Shown here one piece after another: positions 46,614 through 55,742 of a stretch of 64,000 bases of DNA. Location: contig JAJBUQ010000008.1 in assembly GCA_020860245.1 (NCBI GenBank), positions 1 through 64,000 on the forward strand, given 5' to 3'. A program made the translations under genes and the position numbers. This DNA comes from Rikenellaceae bacterium (GTDB taxonomy: Bacteria; Bacteroidota; Bacteroidia; Bacteroidales; Rikenellaceae). Every line of letters starts with the position of its first letter. The stretch's first letter is position 1. The notes under the pieces are model-generated. The model made no database searches. It was not told where the DNA came from and was given only the letters and a program-made list of their open reading frames with translations.

Positions 46614-47400
46614 CCGGAATATGATGCCCTAAGAGCCTCTTAACAGCGTCAATTCCTTCGTCGCCGATATTTAAGGAATATCTGTTCACAAATAAATTTA
46701 TATGCTGTTCTATCACTTCGTCTTCCATTTCTTGAGCGTATGATTTTATCCAATCATAAGATTCCGAAGGGTTTTCGAGCGCGAATCCGATACTCTGCCT
46801 GAGAAGAACGGACAGCTCCTGTTGAACCTCGTACGGAAGATCGCGCAACACCGCTATTCCGCCTAACGGCAGCGGCATTCCGCAATAAACTTCCCATTCG
46901 AGACCGAGATCGGCGATCAGCTTAAGTCCGTGATTATGATAAGTAAACCGCCCTTCGTGAATCAACACTCCGGCATCGGCCTCACCGGACTCCACCGCAC
47001 CGGCAATGTCCGAAAAAAGATATTCCGGTGTATCCGTTACTTCAGGGAACATCCTGTCCATTAACAAATTCGCAGTCGTATATCTTCCGGGGACGGCAAC
47101 TTTGAGCCCTTGCATATCTTCTTTATTCAAATCCGCCCTCCCCACCAGCAACGGACCGTTACCCCTTCCCAGAGCGCTTCCGCTGGCAAGTACACGATAT
47201 TTGTCGTAGATGAGAGGCAGGACGGCATAACTGAATTTAGACACTGCGCAGCTACCTGCGATTATATTCTCGTTCAGCTTCTCGATATCGGCAAATTTCA
47301 CGTCCAATTCCAAATCGCCAGTATCTATAAAACCATTCAATAAGGCATGGAACATAAATGTATCGTTGGGACAGGGGGATATACAAATTTCAATTTTCAT
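46585..47400 (-). CDS. mqnD: 1,4-Dihydroxy-6-naphthoate synthase MqnD
   Basis: Converts cyclic de-hypoxanthine futalosine to 1,4-dihydroxy-6-naphthoate in the futalosine menaquinone pathway. The 271-residue periplasmic-binding-like fold shows ISPCPNDTFMFHAL near 7-20, GSALGRGNGPLLVGR near 73-88, AVPGRYTTANLL near 100 and LIHEGRFTYHNHGL near 143-156. MqnA is related but shorter in motif; the SPCPNDTF start is typical of MqnD. It starts 4 bp after kdtA ends. No other mqn gene lies in the window. Confidence 0.92.
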   Translation of the reverse strand: MKIEICISPCPNDTFMFHALLNGFIDTGDLELDVKFADIEKLNENIIAGSCAVSKFSYAVLPLIYDKYRVLASGSALGRGNGPLLVGRADLNKEDMQGLKVAVPGRYTTANLLMDRMFPEVTDTPEYLFSDIAGAVESGEADAGVLIHEGRFTYHNHGLKLIADLGLEWEVYCGMPLPLGGIAVLRDLPYEVQQELSVLLRQSIGFALENPSESYDWIKSYAQEMEDEVIEQHINLFVNRYSLNIGDEGIDAVKRLLGHHIPEKKWDTLFI

Positions 47401-47404
47401 GGCA

Positions 47405-48622
47405 TTATATTTTATCCATTATGGTCTTGGTCGCTCCTGTGTTGCTACGGACGTAACCTTCGCAGATTCCGGAGACTTCGTCGTACAATACAGTATCTTT
47501 TTTCAACATGCGCAGCCACGAATCCAGTTCCGCTTCGTTATTTACGCATACGGCCCCTCCGGATCTCAGGAGGTCTTTAGCTTCATTAAATTTGCTGTAA
47601 TTGGGACCAAAGGCGAGCGGCAGACCGTATACCGCAGGTTCGAGAATGTTATGGATCCCAGCTCCGAACCCTCCGCCCACATAGGCAAAATCCCCATAAC
47701 GGTAGAGTTTGGACAGGAGGCCCATAACATCGACTATCAGCACATCGGCTTCTAAAATCTTATCTCCTGAGAGGTCGGTGTATAGTATCGCATTGTCGAT
47801 TTTGGAACATAACCACGAGACATGATCGGCTCCGATCTCATGGGGAACTATGATAAATTTCATATCCGGATTCCCATCGATAATTTTTACCAGCACCTCC
47901 TCATCCTCCTTCCAGGTACTTCCTGCAATAAAAATTTTCCCTCCGTCTTTAAATCTGGCAATCGCCGGAATGTCGAATACCGCGCTCTTTATCTCCTCGA
48001 CCCTGTCGAAGCGGGTATCTCCGGATACTGATACATTTTTAATACCGATTTTTTTCAACAGTCTTTCGGAGCCATCGTCCTGCACGAACAGCCAGTCGAA
48101 GTACGACAGCAGCTTCCTGTAACGCCCTCCGTACCATTTAAAGAATGCGGAATCGGGACGGAATGTCGCTGAAATTACATAAGTTTTCGTTCCGTGTCTC
48201 CTGAGATATTTGAGGTAATTGGCCCAGAACTCGTATTTAATAAATACTGCGGTCTCAGGATTTACCGTATTGATAAATCGCCTGGCGTTCCGTGATGTAT
48301 CCGCAGGAAGGTAAAAAATATAATCTGCAACCTTATAATTTTTCGCGGCCTCGTAACCGGAAGGGGAAAAAAATGTAAGCAGGATCTTATGGCAGGGATA
48401 TCTCTCTTTTACGGCCTCAATGACCGGACGTCCCTGCTCGAATTCACCGAGGGAGGCTGCATGAAACCAAATCACACGTTCATCCGCTCCGATCGAATCC
48501 TTAAAATTCCGGATAATATTCCTCCTGCCAGTTATCCACAAAGCTGCTTTGCGGTTGAACAACGAGGCGATACGGATGCCGAATACCATTAAATAAATAC
48601 CTGCATCGTAGAGTATGTTCAT
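47405..48622 (-). CDS. kdtA: 3-Deoxy-D-manno-octulosonic acid transferase
   Basis: Adds Kdo to lipid A precursors at the inner membrane. The 405 residues have an N-terminal hydrophobic anchor (ILYDAGIYLMVFGIRIASLF), the glycosyltransferase-30 block VIWFHAASLGEFEQGRPVI near 48-66 with the base Glu, YEFWANYLKYL near 130, VSGDTRFDRV near 205, and FVGGGFGAGIHNILEP-type nucleotide site (YVGGGFGAGIHN) near 315. It has its own promoter and heads kdtA-mqnD. Confidence 0.93.
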   Translation of the reverse strand: MNILYDAGIYLMVFGIRIASLFNRKAALWITGRRNIIRNFKDSIGADERVIWFHAASLGEFEQGRPVIEAVKERYPCHKILLTFFSPSGYEAAKNYKVADYIFYLPADTSRNARRFINTVNPETAVFIKYEFWANYLKYLRRHGTKTYVISATFRPDSAFFKWYGGRYRKLLSYFDWLFVQDDGSERLLKKIGIKNVSVSGDTRFDRVEEIKSAVFDIPAIARFKDGGKIFIAGSTWKEDEEVLVKIIDGNPDMKFIIVPHEIGADHVSWLCSKIDNAILYTDLSGDKILEADVLIVDVMGLLSKLYRYGDFAYVGGGFGAGIHNILEPAVYGLPLAFGPNYSKFNEAKDLLRSGGAVCVNNEAELDSWLRMLKKDTVLYDEVSGICEGYVRSNTGATKTIMDKI

Positions 48623-48646
48623 TCAGGGTCGGTTTTATTACAAAAA

Positions 48647-48654
48647 CAAATATA
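48647..48654 (-). promoter_or_regulatory. -7 promoter box for kdtA-mqnD
   Basis: TATATTTG on the minus strand, an exact match, 24 bp upstream of the kdtA ATG and directly after the carB terminator. Confidence 0.6.
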
Positions 48655-48695
48655 TAAAAAAAGAAGCTACCGGCAAGAATACTTACCGGCAGCTT
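48655..48695 (-). terminator. Intrinsic terminator after carB
   Basis: On the minus strand a 14-bp stem (48664-48695, two G-U pairs, short loop) is followed by seven T. It separates carAB from kdtA. Confidence 0.85.
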
Positions 48696-48711
48696 GAAAC
48701 TTTAGCGTTCA

Positions 48712-51700
48712 CTAATATTCGTTCCAGCTTTTGATTTTAAGGTGTTCACGGTCCAGCTTACAGAATGCGTTGATGAACGCGCTCGCAAGGCGGGCATTGG
48801 TCAGAAGCGGAATATTGAAGTCGATCGCCCCCCTGCGGATAAGGTAGTCATTGTTCAACTCGTCTTTGGAGAGGTTCTTAGGGATGTTTACCACAAGGTC
48901 AATCTTCCGTTCCTTGATATAATCGAGAGTATTAGGGTGGATATTTTCGTCCGGCCAATGAAGCACGGTCGCTTTTACTCCGTTATTTTCAAGGAATTCG
49001 GCTGTACCGCGTGTAGCAAATATATTGTATCCTTTATTCTGTAATGATTTTGCGGCGGACAGCATCTCTGTTTTAGAGCGGGCATCCCCTGTAGACATCA
49101 GAACATTCTTTTCAGGAATTTTATAACCTACCGACAGCATGGATTTAAGTATCGCTTCCGAGAAGTCGTCACCAATACACCCTACTTCTCCGGTCGAAGA
49201 CATCTCGACACCGAGTACAGGATCCGCCTTCTGCAAACGGGAGAACGAGAACTGCGGAGCCTTAATACCTACATAATCGAGTTCGAACGCAGATTTATGA
49301 GGCGGATCTACCTTCTCGCCGAGCATCACGCGCGTGGCAAACTCTATAAAATTCACTTTCAAAACCTTAGACACGAACGGGAAACTCCTCGACGCGCGGA
49401 GATTACACTCTATAACTTTTATATCGTTATCCTTCGCGAGCAGCTGCATATTGAACGGACCGGATATGTTCAAACCTTTAGCGACCTGACGGGATATTTT
49501 TTTTATACGGCGCATTGTCTCGACATACATTTTTTGCGCAGGGAAGACGAGTGTGGCGTCTCCTGAGTGGACGCCTGCAAATTCGACATGTTCCGATATA
49601 GCATAAGCAACGACTTCGCCGTCCTGAGCGACAGCGTCTATCTCTATCTCCTTCGCATTCTCCACAAACTCGGTTACAACTACCGGATATTGCTTTGATA
49701 CGTTGGTCGCAAGATTTAGAAAATGCTCCAATTCATCCTTGTTCGACACCACATTCATCGCTGCTCCGGAGAGAACGTAGGAAGGACGGATCAGCACCGG
49801 GAAGCCTACTTCGTCCACAAAACGGAATATATCGTCGATAGTCGTCAACTCCTTCCATCTTGGCTGGTCCACCCCTATCTCATCGAGCATGGAGGAGAAT
49901 TTATGTCTGTCCTCCGCGCGGTCGATATTCTCAGCGGATGTTCCCAGAATCGGCACCTGCTGGTTATGCAGCCTCATCGCCAGATTGTTCGGTATCTGAC
50001 CTCCTACGGATACAATAACTCCCTTGGGATTTTCAAGGTCTGTAATATCCAGAACCCTTTCCAGAGTAAGTTCGTCGAAGTAGAGCCTGTCGCATTCGTC
50101 ATAATCGGTCGATACGGTCTCCGGATTATAGTTAATCATTATTGAACGCAGACCATTCTTACGGATTGTGTTACTCGCGTTCACGCTGCACCAGTCGAAC
50201 TCTACCGAGCTTCCGATGCGGTAAGCGCCTGATCCGAGAACGATTACGGATTTGCCGTCATTCTCGAAGTCGATATCGTGTGCCGTGCCGTTATATGTAA
50301 CATATAAATAATTCGTCATAGCGGGATATTCCGCGGCGAGAGTATCTATCTGTTTAATTACCGGAAGAATTCCTTTATCCTTACGGATCCTACGGACTTC
50401 CAGCATTTTATCTTCTATTTCCGCACCCTCCGTATTGTAGAGCGTACGTGCGATCTGGAAGTCGGAGAACCCCTTCTGCTTAGCTTCTCTTAACAGTTCT
50501 ACCGGAACACCATCGGCATCGTTATAATTCTCAAGCTCCGATTCGAGATTTATGATATTATTCAATTTCTCCAGGAACCATTTGTCGATCTTCGTGAGGC
50601 TGTGTATCTGTTCTACCGTATACCCATTCTTAAGTGCGTTCGCTATAACGAATATACGCTTGTCCGTAGGATGGCTTAGCGCATCCTCAATATCGTTTAC
50701 TTCGAACTCTTTGTTAGCCACGAAGCCGTGCATACCCTGTCCGATCATGCGGAGCCCCTTCTGGACTGCCTCCTCGAAGTTACGTCCGATAGCCATAACT
50801 TCTCCTACCGATTTCATACTCGATCCGAGTTCCCGGGATACTCCCTTGAATTTACCCAAATCCCAGCGCGGAATTTTACATACTATATAATCGAGCGCAG
50901 GCTCGAAGCAGGCTGTCGTGGACTTAGTGACCGAATTTTTCAGTTCGTGAAGTCCGTATCCGAGACCTAATTTTGCAGCAACAAAGGCCAGGGGATAACC
51001 GGTTGCTTTAGATGCAAGTGCGGACGATCTCGACAGACGAGCATTAACCTCGATAACTCTGTAATCTTCCGAGTACGGGTCGAGCGCGTACTGAACGTTG
51101 CACTCCCCTACAATACCTACATGGCGGATTATCTTTATCGCGAGTTCGCGGAGTTTGTGGTATTCCGAATTGGTCAGCGTTTGTGAAGGAGCTACGACGA
51201 TACTCTCTCCGGTATGGATTCCGAGAGGGTCGAAGTTCTCCATGTTACAAACCGTGATGCAGTTGTCGTACTTATCCCTCACGACTTCGTACTCGACCTC
51301 CTTCCACCCTTTGAGCGACTTCTCCACCAATATCTGAGGAGAATACGTGAACGCCTTATGAGCGAGGGTATCGAGTTCTTCTTCGTTGTCGCAGAATCCC
51401 GATCCGAGCCCTCCGAGAGTATACGCGGCGCGGATAATTATCGGATAACCGAGTTCCTTAGCTACGCGCTTCGCCTCTTCGACCGTCGTTACCGCTTCGC
51501 TCTTTATGGTTTTGACGTTTATCTCATCGAGCTTATTTACGAACTTCTCCCTGTCCTCAGTATCCATGATGGCCTGTACAGGGGTTCCGAGAACCTTAAC
51601 GTCGTATTTATCCAGAACTCCGCTCTCATATAACTGTACTCCGCAATTCAGGGCGGTCTGCCCTCCGAACGCGAGAAGAATTCCCTGCGGCTTCTCTTTT

Positions 51701-51930
51701 TTGATAACGTCTTCGACAAAATCAGGGGTAACAGGCAGGAAGTATACTTTGTCCGCGATATTCTCCGAAGTCTGTATCGTAGCAATATTCGGATTGATAA
51801 GAACAGTGTAGATTCCCTCTTCCTTCAACGCTTTGAGCGCCTGCGAACCGGAATAATCGAATTCGCCTGCTTCGCCTATTTTTAATGCTCCCGAACCGAG
51901 GAGTATTACTTTTTCTATTTTATTTTGCAT
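48712..51930 (-). CDS. carB: Carbamoyl-phosphate synthase, large subunit
   Basis: Makes carbamoyl phosphate from bicarbonate, ammonia and two ATP for pyrimidine and arginine synthesis. The 1072 residues contain two homologous ATP-grasp halves: LGSGALKIGEAGEFDYSG and later LGSGAYRIGSSVEFDW open each half; ATP sites YTLGGLGSGF and VLSGAAMNV follow. The MGS-like C-terminal regulatory domain starts near 940 and has KNLSKDELNNDYLIRRGAID. It overlaps carA by 11 bp. Confidence 0.97.
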   Translation of the reverse strand: MQNKIEKVILLGSGALKIGEAGEFDYSGSQALKALKEEGIYTVLINPNIATIQTSENIADKVYFLPVTPDFVEDVIKKEKPQGILLAFGGQTALNCGVQLYESGVLDKYDVKVLGTPVQAIMDTEDREKFVNKLDEINVKTIKSEAVTTVEEAKRVAKELGYPIIIRAAYTLGGLGSGFCDNEEELDTLAHKAFTYSPQILVEKSLKGWKEVEYEVVRDKYDNCITVCNMENFDPLGIHTGESIVVAPSQTLTNSEYHKLRELAIKIIRHVGIVGECNVQYALDPYSEDYRVIEVNARLSRSSALASKATGYPLAFVAAKLGLGYGLHELKNSVTKSTTACFEPALDYIVCKIPRWDLGKFKGVSRELGSSMKSVGEVMAIGRNFEEAVQKGLRMIGQGMHGFVANKEFEVNDIEDALSHPTDKRIFVIANALKNGYTVEQIHSLTKIDKWFLEKLNNIINLESELENYNDADGVPVELLREAKQKGFSDFQIARTLYNTEGAEIEDKMLEVRRIRKDKGILPVIKQIDTLAAEYPAMTNYLYVTYNGTAHDIDFENDGKSVIVLGSGAYRIGSSVEFDWCSVNASNTIRKNGLRSIMINYNPETVSTDYDECDRLYFDELTLERVLDITDLENPKGVIVSVGGQIPNNLAMRLHNQQVPILGTSAENIDRAEDRHKFSSMLDEIGVDQPRWKELTTIDDIFRFVDEVGFPVLIRPSYVLSGAAMNVVSNKDELEHFLNLATNVSKQYPVVVTEFVENAKEIEIDAVAQDGEVVAYAISEHVEFAGVHSGDATLVFPAQKMYVETMRRIKKISRQVAKGLNISGPFNMQLLAKDNDIKVIECNLRASRSFPFVSKVLKVNFIEFATRVMLGEKVDPPHKSAFELDYVGIKAPQFSFSRLQKADPVLGVEMSSTGEVGCIGDDFSEAILKSMLSVGYKIPEKNVLMSTGDARSKTEMLSAAKSLQNKGYNIFATRGTAEFLENNGVKATVLHWPDENIHPNTLDYIKERKIDLVVNIPKNLSKDELNNDYLIRRGAIDFNIPLLTNARLASAFINAFCKLDREHLKIKSWNEY

Positions 51931-53005
51931 TTCTTACGTTTTCAATGAATTGGTCGAAAAGAAATTCCGTATCTACCGGTCCGCTGGTAGCTTCCGGATG
52001 GAACTGTACCGAACAGAACGGTTTGGTTTTATGACGAATACCCTCGCTGGTACCGTCGTTCAGGTTTATAAAGTAAGGTTCCCATTCCGGGTCGAGAGTT
52101 GCTGTATCTACCGCATAACCGTGGTTCTGGGAAGTAATGACCGCTTTGTTGGTTCCTACCATCAGTGCAGGCTGGTTATGGCTGCGGTGTCCGTACTTGA
52201 GTTTGTATGTTGTCGCTCCCGCGGCGATCGAGAGCAACTGGTTGCCCATACAGATACCGAATATCGGTCTGCCTACTTCGAATGCCTTCTTAATATTTTC
52301 AACTGTCGCTCCGCACATCTCCGGATTTCCCGGACCGTTGGACAGCATCAGACCGTCGTAATTCATCTGAGTGAAGTCATGATTCCAAGGCACCACAATC
52401 ACTCTCGCTCCGCGCTTGGTGAGCGAACGGATGATGTTGTATTTAGCTCCGCAATCCACGAGGACGATTTCAATATCTCCGTCGCCGTAGGTCTGAATCT
52501 CTTTTGTACTCACCTCTGCGACGAGATTATTCTTATTCGGGTCCACAAACTCATCAGGAATCGGTTCCCCTTCTACCGCTATCTTGCCGAGCATGACCCC
52601 GCGTTCGCGGATAACTTTTGTTATCTGGCGGGTATCGACTCCGTAAATTCCCGGAACGTCATTCTCTTTAAGCCATTCGTCGAGGCTCTTCATCGCGTTC
52701 CAATGGCTGTATTTAAAAGAATAGTATGAAACCACTAACCCTGTAACGTGGATCTTTTCAGACTCGAAAAATTTTAAAAGATTGTTTTCTTTATCGACAT
52801 CGGGAACCCCGTAATTACCGATTAACGGATAAGTGATGACCAATATCTGACCCTTGTAAGACGGATCGGTAAGGCTCTCCGGATACCCTGTCATCGCGGT
52901 GTTGAATACCACCTCACCCGAGACCGGATCACTTCCTCCGAAGTTATACCCTTCGAATTCGGTACCGTCTTCCAGAATAAGACGGGCTTTTTTGCTTTTT
53001 GACAT
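51920..53005 (-). CDS. carA: Carbamoyl-phosphate synthase, small subunit
   Basis: Glutaminase subunit supplying ammonia to CarB. The 361 residues comprise the N-terminal CPSase domain (DGTEFEGYNFG near 8, NTAMTGYPESLTDPSY near 34) and a class I glutamine amidotransferase domain with nucleophile Cys in GICMGNQLLS near 245 and His/Glu in FHPEATSGP near 337. It is first gene of carAB, with a leader of about 150 nt. The product would also feed ArgF'. Confidence 0.97.
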   Translation of the reverse strand: MSKSKKARLILEDGTEFEGYNFGGSDPVSGEVVFNTAMTGYPESLTDPSYKGQILVITYPLIGNYGVPDVDKENNLLKFFESEKIHVTGLVVSYYSFKYSHWNAMKSLDEWLKENDVPGIYGVDTRQITKVIRERGVMLGKIAVEGEPIPDEFVDPNKNNLVAEVSTKEIQTYGDGDIEIVLVDCGAKYNIIRSLTKRGARVIVVPWNHDFTQMNYDGLMLSNGPGNPEMCGATVENIKKAFEVGRPIFGICMGNQLLSIAAGATTYKLKYGHRSHNQPALMVGTNKAVITSQNHGYAVDTATLDPEWEPYFINLNDGTSEGIRHKTKPFCSVQFHPEATSGPVDTEFLFDQFIENVRNAK

Positions 53006-53249
53006 TATTTACAGTTAAGTTGATTATCACTTTCACGGTGCAACGAGGCATTTTTCAACGGGAATACTTAAAATAATGCGTTTTCTTATCTCCTCCCCCC
53101 TGATTTCACCCCCTCGGCTTAGCTGAAACTGTCGATTTCTCAGAATAGTTTCTGAAATACAAAAGTAGTGGTTATTATATTAATCTGCAAATAATCAGGC
53201 GCGACTTTTGAAAATAATAGAGAGATTTATAAACGATGCGGATTTTACG
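53006..53249. other. carA leader and upstream spacer
   Basis: No gene. On the minus strand this holds the carA leader with a G-rich stretch (53084-53117 region) and a TTTCAGAA/TTCTGAGAAA hairpin near 53131-53155. Plus-strand CTCGGCTTAGCTGAAA at 53113-53128 resembles part of the neighbouring repeat (CTCGGCATAGCTTGAAA), so a third, worn repeat copy may lie here. Confidence 0.35.
53160..53167 (-). promoter_or_regulatory. -7 promoter box for carAB
   Basis: TACTTTTG on the minus strand, an exact TAnnTTTG match, about 155 bp upstream of the carA ATG. Confidence 0.45.
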
Positions 53250-53403
53250 TATCTTTGAATAAGATAGAACGCGTCTCGGCATAGCTTGAAATAAATTGTG
53301 AATCTGCGTCCGGCTTTCACTATCTTTAAATGCTTTTTAGATAGGATGCGCCTCGGACAATTCCAAGCAAGCTTGGATTGCCGTTCGGCTTTCACTATCT
53401 TTG
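53250..53403 (+). promoter_or_regulatory. Promoter boxes for smpB operon
   Basis: Exact TAnnTTTG boxes occur at 53250-53257 and 53396-53403 (both TATCTTTG); TATCTTTA at 53321-53328 is one base off. The last, 22 bp before the smpB ATG, is best placed. The first lies just before repeat copy 1. Confidence 0.55.
53262..53400. repeat. Two tandem AGATAG...CTATCT palindromic repeats
   Basis: Copy 1 (53262-53325, 64 bp) and copy 2 (53339-53400, 62 bp) share ends AGATAG[AG]A[CT]GCG[CT]CTCGG and CGGCTTTCACTATCT but have different centres. The ends are inverted (AGATAG/CTATCT). The copy 2 centre is itself a hairpin (CCAAGC/GCTTGG). The right end of each copy forms a -7 box, TATCTTTA in copy 1 and TATCTTTG in copy 2. 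I recall similar intergenic repeats in Bacteroidales, but no transposase is present. Confidence 0.75.
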
Positions 53404-53425
53404 TCAGGTTTTACCATAAAATAAA

Positions 53426-53884
53426 ATGAGCGAAAATAAAAACAACATAGTAATTAAAAACCGCAGGGCTTCGTTCGACTACGAGATAATCGATACTTAT
53501 ACCGCAGGAATCGTATTGACCGGCACTGAGATAAAATCTCTTCGTATGGGCAAGGCATCGCTCGTCGATTGTTTCTGTTATTTTCACAGAGGCGAGCTTT
53601 ATGTGCGCGGGATGAATATTTCAGAATATTCGTGGGGTTCATACAATAATCATCAGCCCAAGCGGGACCGCAAGCTTCTGCTCCAGAAGAAGGAGCTTCG
53701 TAAACTCGAACGTTCCTTACAGGATAAAGGTTTGACAATCGTAGGATTGAGAATGTTCATCAACGACCGTGGGCTTGCCAAGCTTCAGATAGGTCTTGCC
53801 AAGGGGCGCAAGAGTTACGACAAACGCGACTACCTGAAAGAGAAGGACGCGAAGCGTGAGATGGACAGAGCAATGAAGAGATGA
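53426..53884 (+). CDS. smpB: SsrA-binding protein SmpB
   Basis: Binds tmRNA for trans-translation. The 152 residues have the OB-fold core ([36 protein letters not shown], positions about 10-45), [23 protein letters not shown] near 70-92, and the basic C-terminal tail ([20 protein letters not shown]) that contacts the decoding centre. It starts a smpB-trmH-aminotransferase operon (4 and 6 bp gaps). Confidence 0.96.
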   Translation: MSENKNNIVIKNRRASFDYEIIDTYTAGIVLTGTEIKSLRMGKASLVDCFCYFHRGELYVRGMNISEYSWGSYNNHQPKRDRKLLLQKKELRKLERSLQDKGLTIVGLRMFINDRGLAKLQIGLAKGRKSYDKRDYLKEKDAKREMDRAMKR

Positions 53885-53888
53885 TAAT

Positions 53889-54548
53889 ATGAACGAACTA
53901 ACCCGCAAGATCGAATACCTTTCATCTTTTATGACCGAAGAGCGGTATGAGGTATTGAAGAAGACTCTCGACAACCGCACGGAATACATAACTGTCGGTT
54001 TGGAGAATATATTTCATCCACAGAATGCGAGCGCGGTCGTGCGCAGCTGCGAGGCGTTCGGAATTCAGCATATCCACGCCACGGAGACTCTGACCAGGTT
54101 CTCTCCCAACGTAAATATTGTCCGAGGGACGGACAAATGGGTGGACATACACCGATACCGCGGAGAGGGGGCTACGACAGAGCTTGTCTGCAAGCTGAAG
54201 AGTGACGGTTACCTCATTGTCTCGACTTCTCCGCACATAGACGGACGGACTCCGGAGAATTTCGATGTTACGGCTGGCAAATTCGCACTTTTTTTCGGAA
54301 CGGAGCATGCGGGAATTTCAGAGGAGCTCAGGGATCAATCGGACGAATTTATAAAGATACCTATGTACGGATTGGTAGAGAGTCTCAATATATCGGTCTG
54401 TGCTGTAATTCTGCTATATAACCTCACTCAAAGAGTAAGACAGGAAGTGGTCGGCTGGGGGTTGGACGAAGGGACGAAGGAAGAGATGCTGTTCCGATGG
54501 ATGATGTATTCTGTCAAGGACAGTGAAAATATAATGAAGAGATTTTAA
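53889..54548 (+). CDS. SpoU/TrmH-family RNA 2'-O-methyltransferase
   Basis: Knotted SPOUT methyltransferase of 219 residues. Motif 1 is FHPQNASAVVRSCEAFG near 38-54 with the catalytic Arg, motif 2 FFGTEHAGISEEL near 137-149 and motif 3 IPMYGLVESLNISVCAVILLY near 157-177. The NASAVVRSCEA form is closest to TrmH, which makes Gm18 in tRNA, but rRNA-modifying relatives cannot be excluded. Second gene of the smpB operon. Confidence 0.88.
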   Translation: MNELTRKIEYLSSFMTEERYEVLKKTLDNRTEYITVGLENIFHPQNASAVVRSCEAFGIQHIHATETLTRFSPNVNIVRGTDKWVDIHRYRGEGATTELVCKLKSDGYLIVSTSPHIDGRTPENFDVTAGKFALFFGTEHAGISEELRDQSDEFIKIPMYGLVESLNISVCAVILLYNLTQRVRQEVVGWGLDEGTKEEMLFRWMMYSVKDSENIMKRF

Positions 54549-54554
54549 ATAATT

Positions 54555-55742
54555 ATGATACTCAGACAATTATTTCTCGAATACGTGGGACAAACTTCCG
54601 GCAATCCACTCCTGATCGAGATCGATCGCGCGGAAGGTATATATATGTATGCCCCGGACGGCAAACGATACACCGATCTTATCTCCGGAGTAACGGTTAG
54701 CAACATCGGACATGGCAATAAATACGTCACGGACGCGGTTTGCCGGCAGGTAAACGATTATATGCACCTGATGGTTTACGGGGAGTTCGTGGAGAGTCCG
54801 CAGGTCAGATACGCGCAGAAGATCGCATCCGTATTGCCTGAACCGCTCGAATCGGTTTATTTCGTGAATTCGGGAAGCGAAGCGGTCGAAGGCGCGCTTA
54901 AACTTGCCAAACGCTATACGGGGAGAACGGAACTTATCGCGTTTAAGAACGCTTATCACGGGAGTACACACGGTGCACTCAGCGTCATGGGCGGTGAAGA
55001 ATTCCGCAACGCGTTCCGCCCATTAATTCCGGGAGTACGGCATTTAAATTTTAACGTCATTGAAGATCTAAAATATATTACCGATAAAACAGCGGCAGTA
55101 ATTATCGAACCTATACAGGGAGAAGGCGGTGTGCGTGCTGCTGCTCCGGAATACCTCAAGGCGCTGCGCAAACAATGCGACGAGACGGGCACACTCTTGA
55201 TATTCGACGAGATTCAGACAGGATTCGGACGTACCGGGGAAGTGTTCGCGACAATAAAATATGGTGTCACACCGGATATTCTGGTTCTTGCCAAAGCATT
55301 GGGGGGCGGCATGCCTTTAGGGGCGTTTATTTCGTCGCATAAAATAATGGAGTGCCTGAAAACCAATCCTGTACTGGGACACATAACCACATTCGGAGGG
55401 CATCCTGTGTGCTGTGCGGCAGGGCTTGCGGCATTCGAATATCTTATAGATTCCGGAATTGTTAAGGATGTAGAGAGGAAGGGAAGGATGTTCGAAGATA
55501 TTCTCACCGGACATCCTTTAATCAAAGAGATACGACGAACAGGACTTCTTTTAGCAATCGAAATCGGCGACGAAGAGCTCAACCAACGGATCATCCGCGA
55601 TTTTGTCGAAGAAGGGCTCGCTCCGGACACATTCCTGTTCTGCGAATCGGCGTTCCGGATAGCGCCTCCGCTGATTATTACTGATGAACAAATCGAAGAG
55701 ACATGCGAGACTATCATAACTTCGATGAATAAATTTATGTGA
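54555..55742 (+). CDS. Class III pyridoxal-phosphate aminotransferase
   Basis: Fold-type I aminotransferase of 395 residues related to acetylornithine, ornithine and 4-aminobutyrate enzymes. NSGSEAVEGALKLAK near 98-112, the PLP-phosphate region KNAYHGSTHGALS, FDEIQTGFGRTGE near 218-230 and the Schiff-base Lys in LAKALGGGMPLG near 248 are intact. Substrate unknown; it is not beside other arginine genes, so naming it argD would be unsafe. Its position after smpB-trmH is the third gene of that operon. Confidence 0.85.
   Translation: MILRQLFLEYVGQTSGNPLLIEIDRAEGIYMYAPDGKRYTDLISGVTVSNIGHGNKYVTDAVCRQVNDYMHLMVYGEFVESPQVRYAQKIASVLPEPLESVYFVNSGSEAVEGALKLAKRYTGRTELIAFKNAYHGSTHGALSVMGGEEFRNAFRPLIPGVRHLNFNVIEDLKYITDKTAAVIIEPIQGEGGVRAAAPEYLKALRKQCDETGTLLIFDEIQTGFGRTGEVFATIKYGVTPDILVLAKALGGGMPLGAFISSHKIMECLKTNPVLGHITTFGGHPVCCAAGLAAFEYLIDSGIVKDVERKGRMFEDILTGHPLIKEIRRTGLLLAIEIGDEELNQRIIRDFVEEGLAPDTFLFCESAFRIAPPLIITDEQIEETCETIITSMNKFM

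Noticed and set aside
54555-55742. Acetylornithine aminotransferase argD by default
   Set aside because: The family includes several substrate types and the neighbours are not arginine genes.
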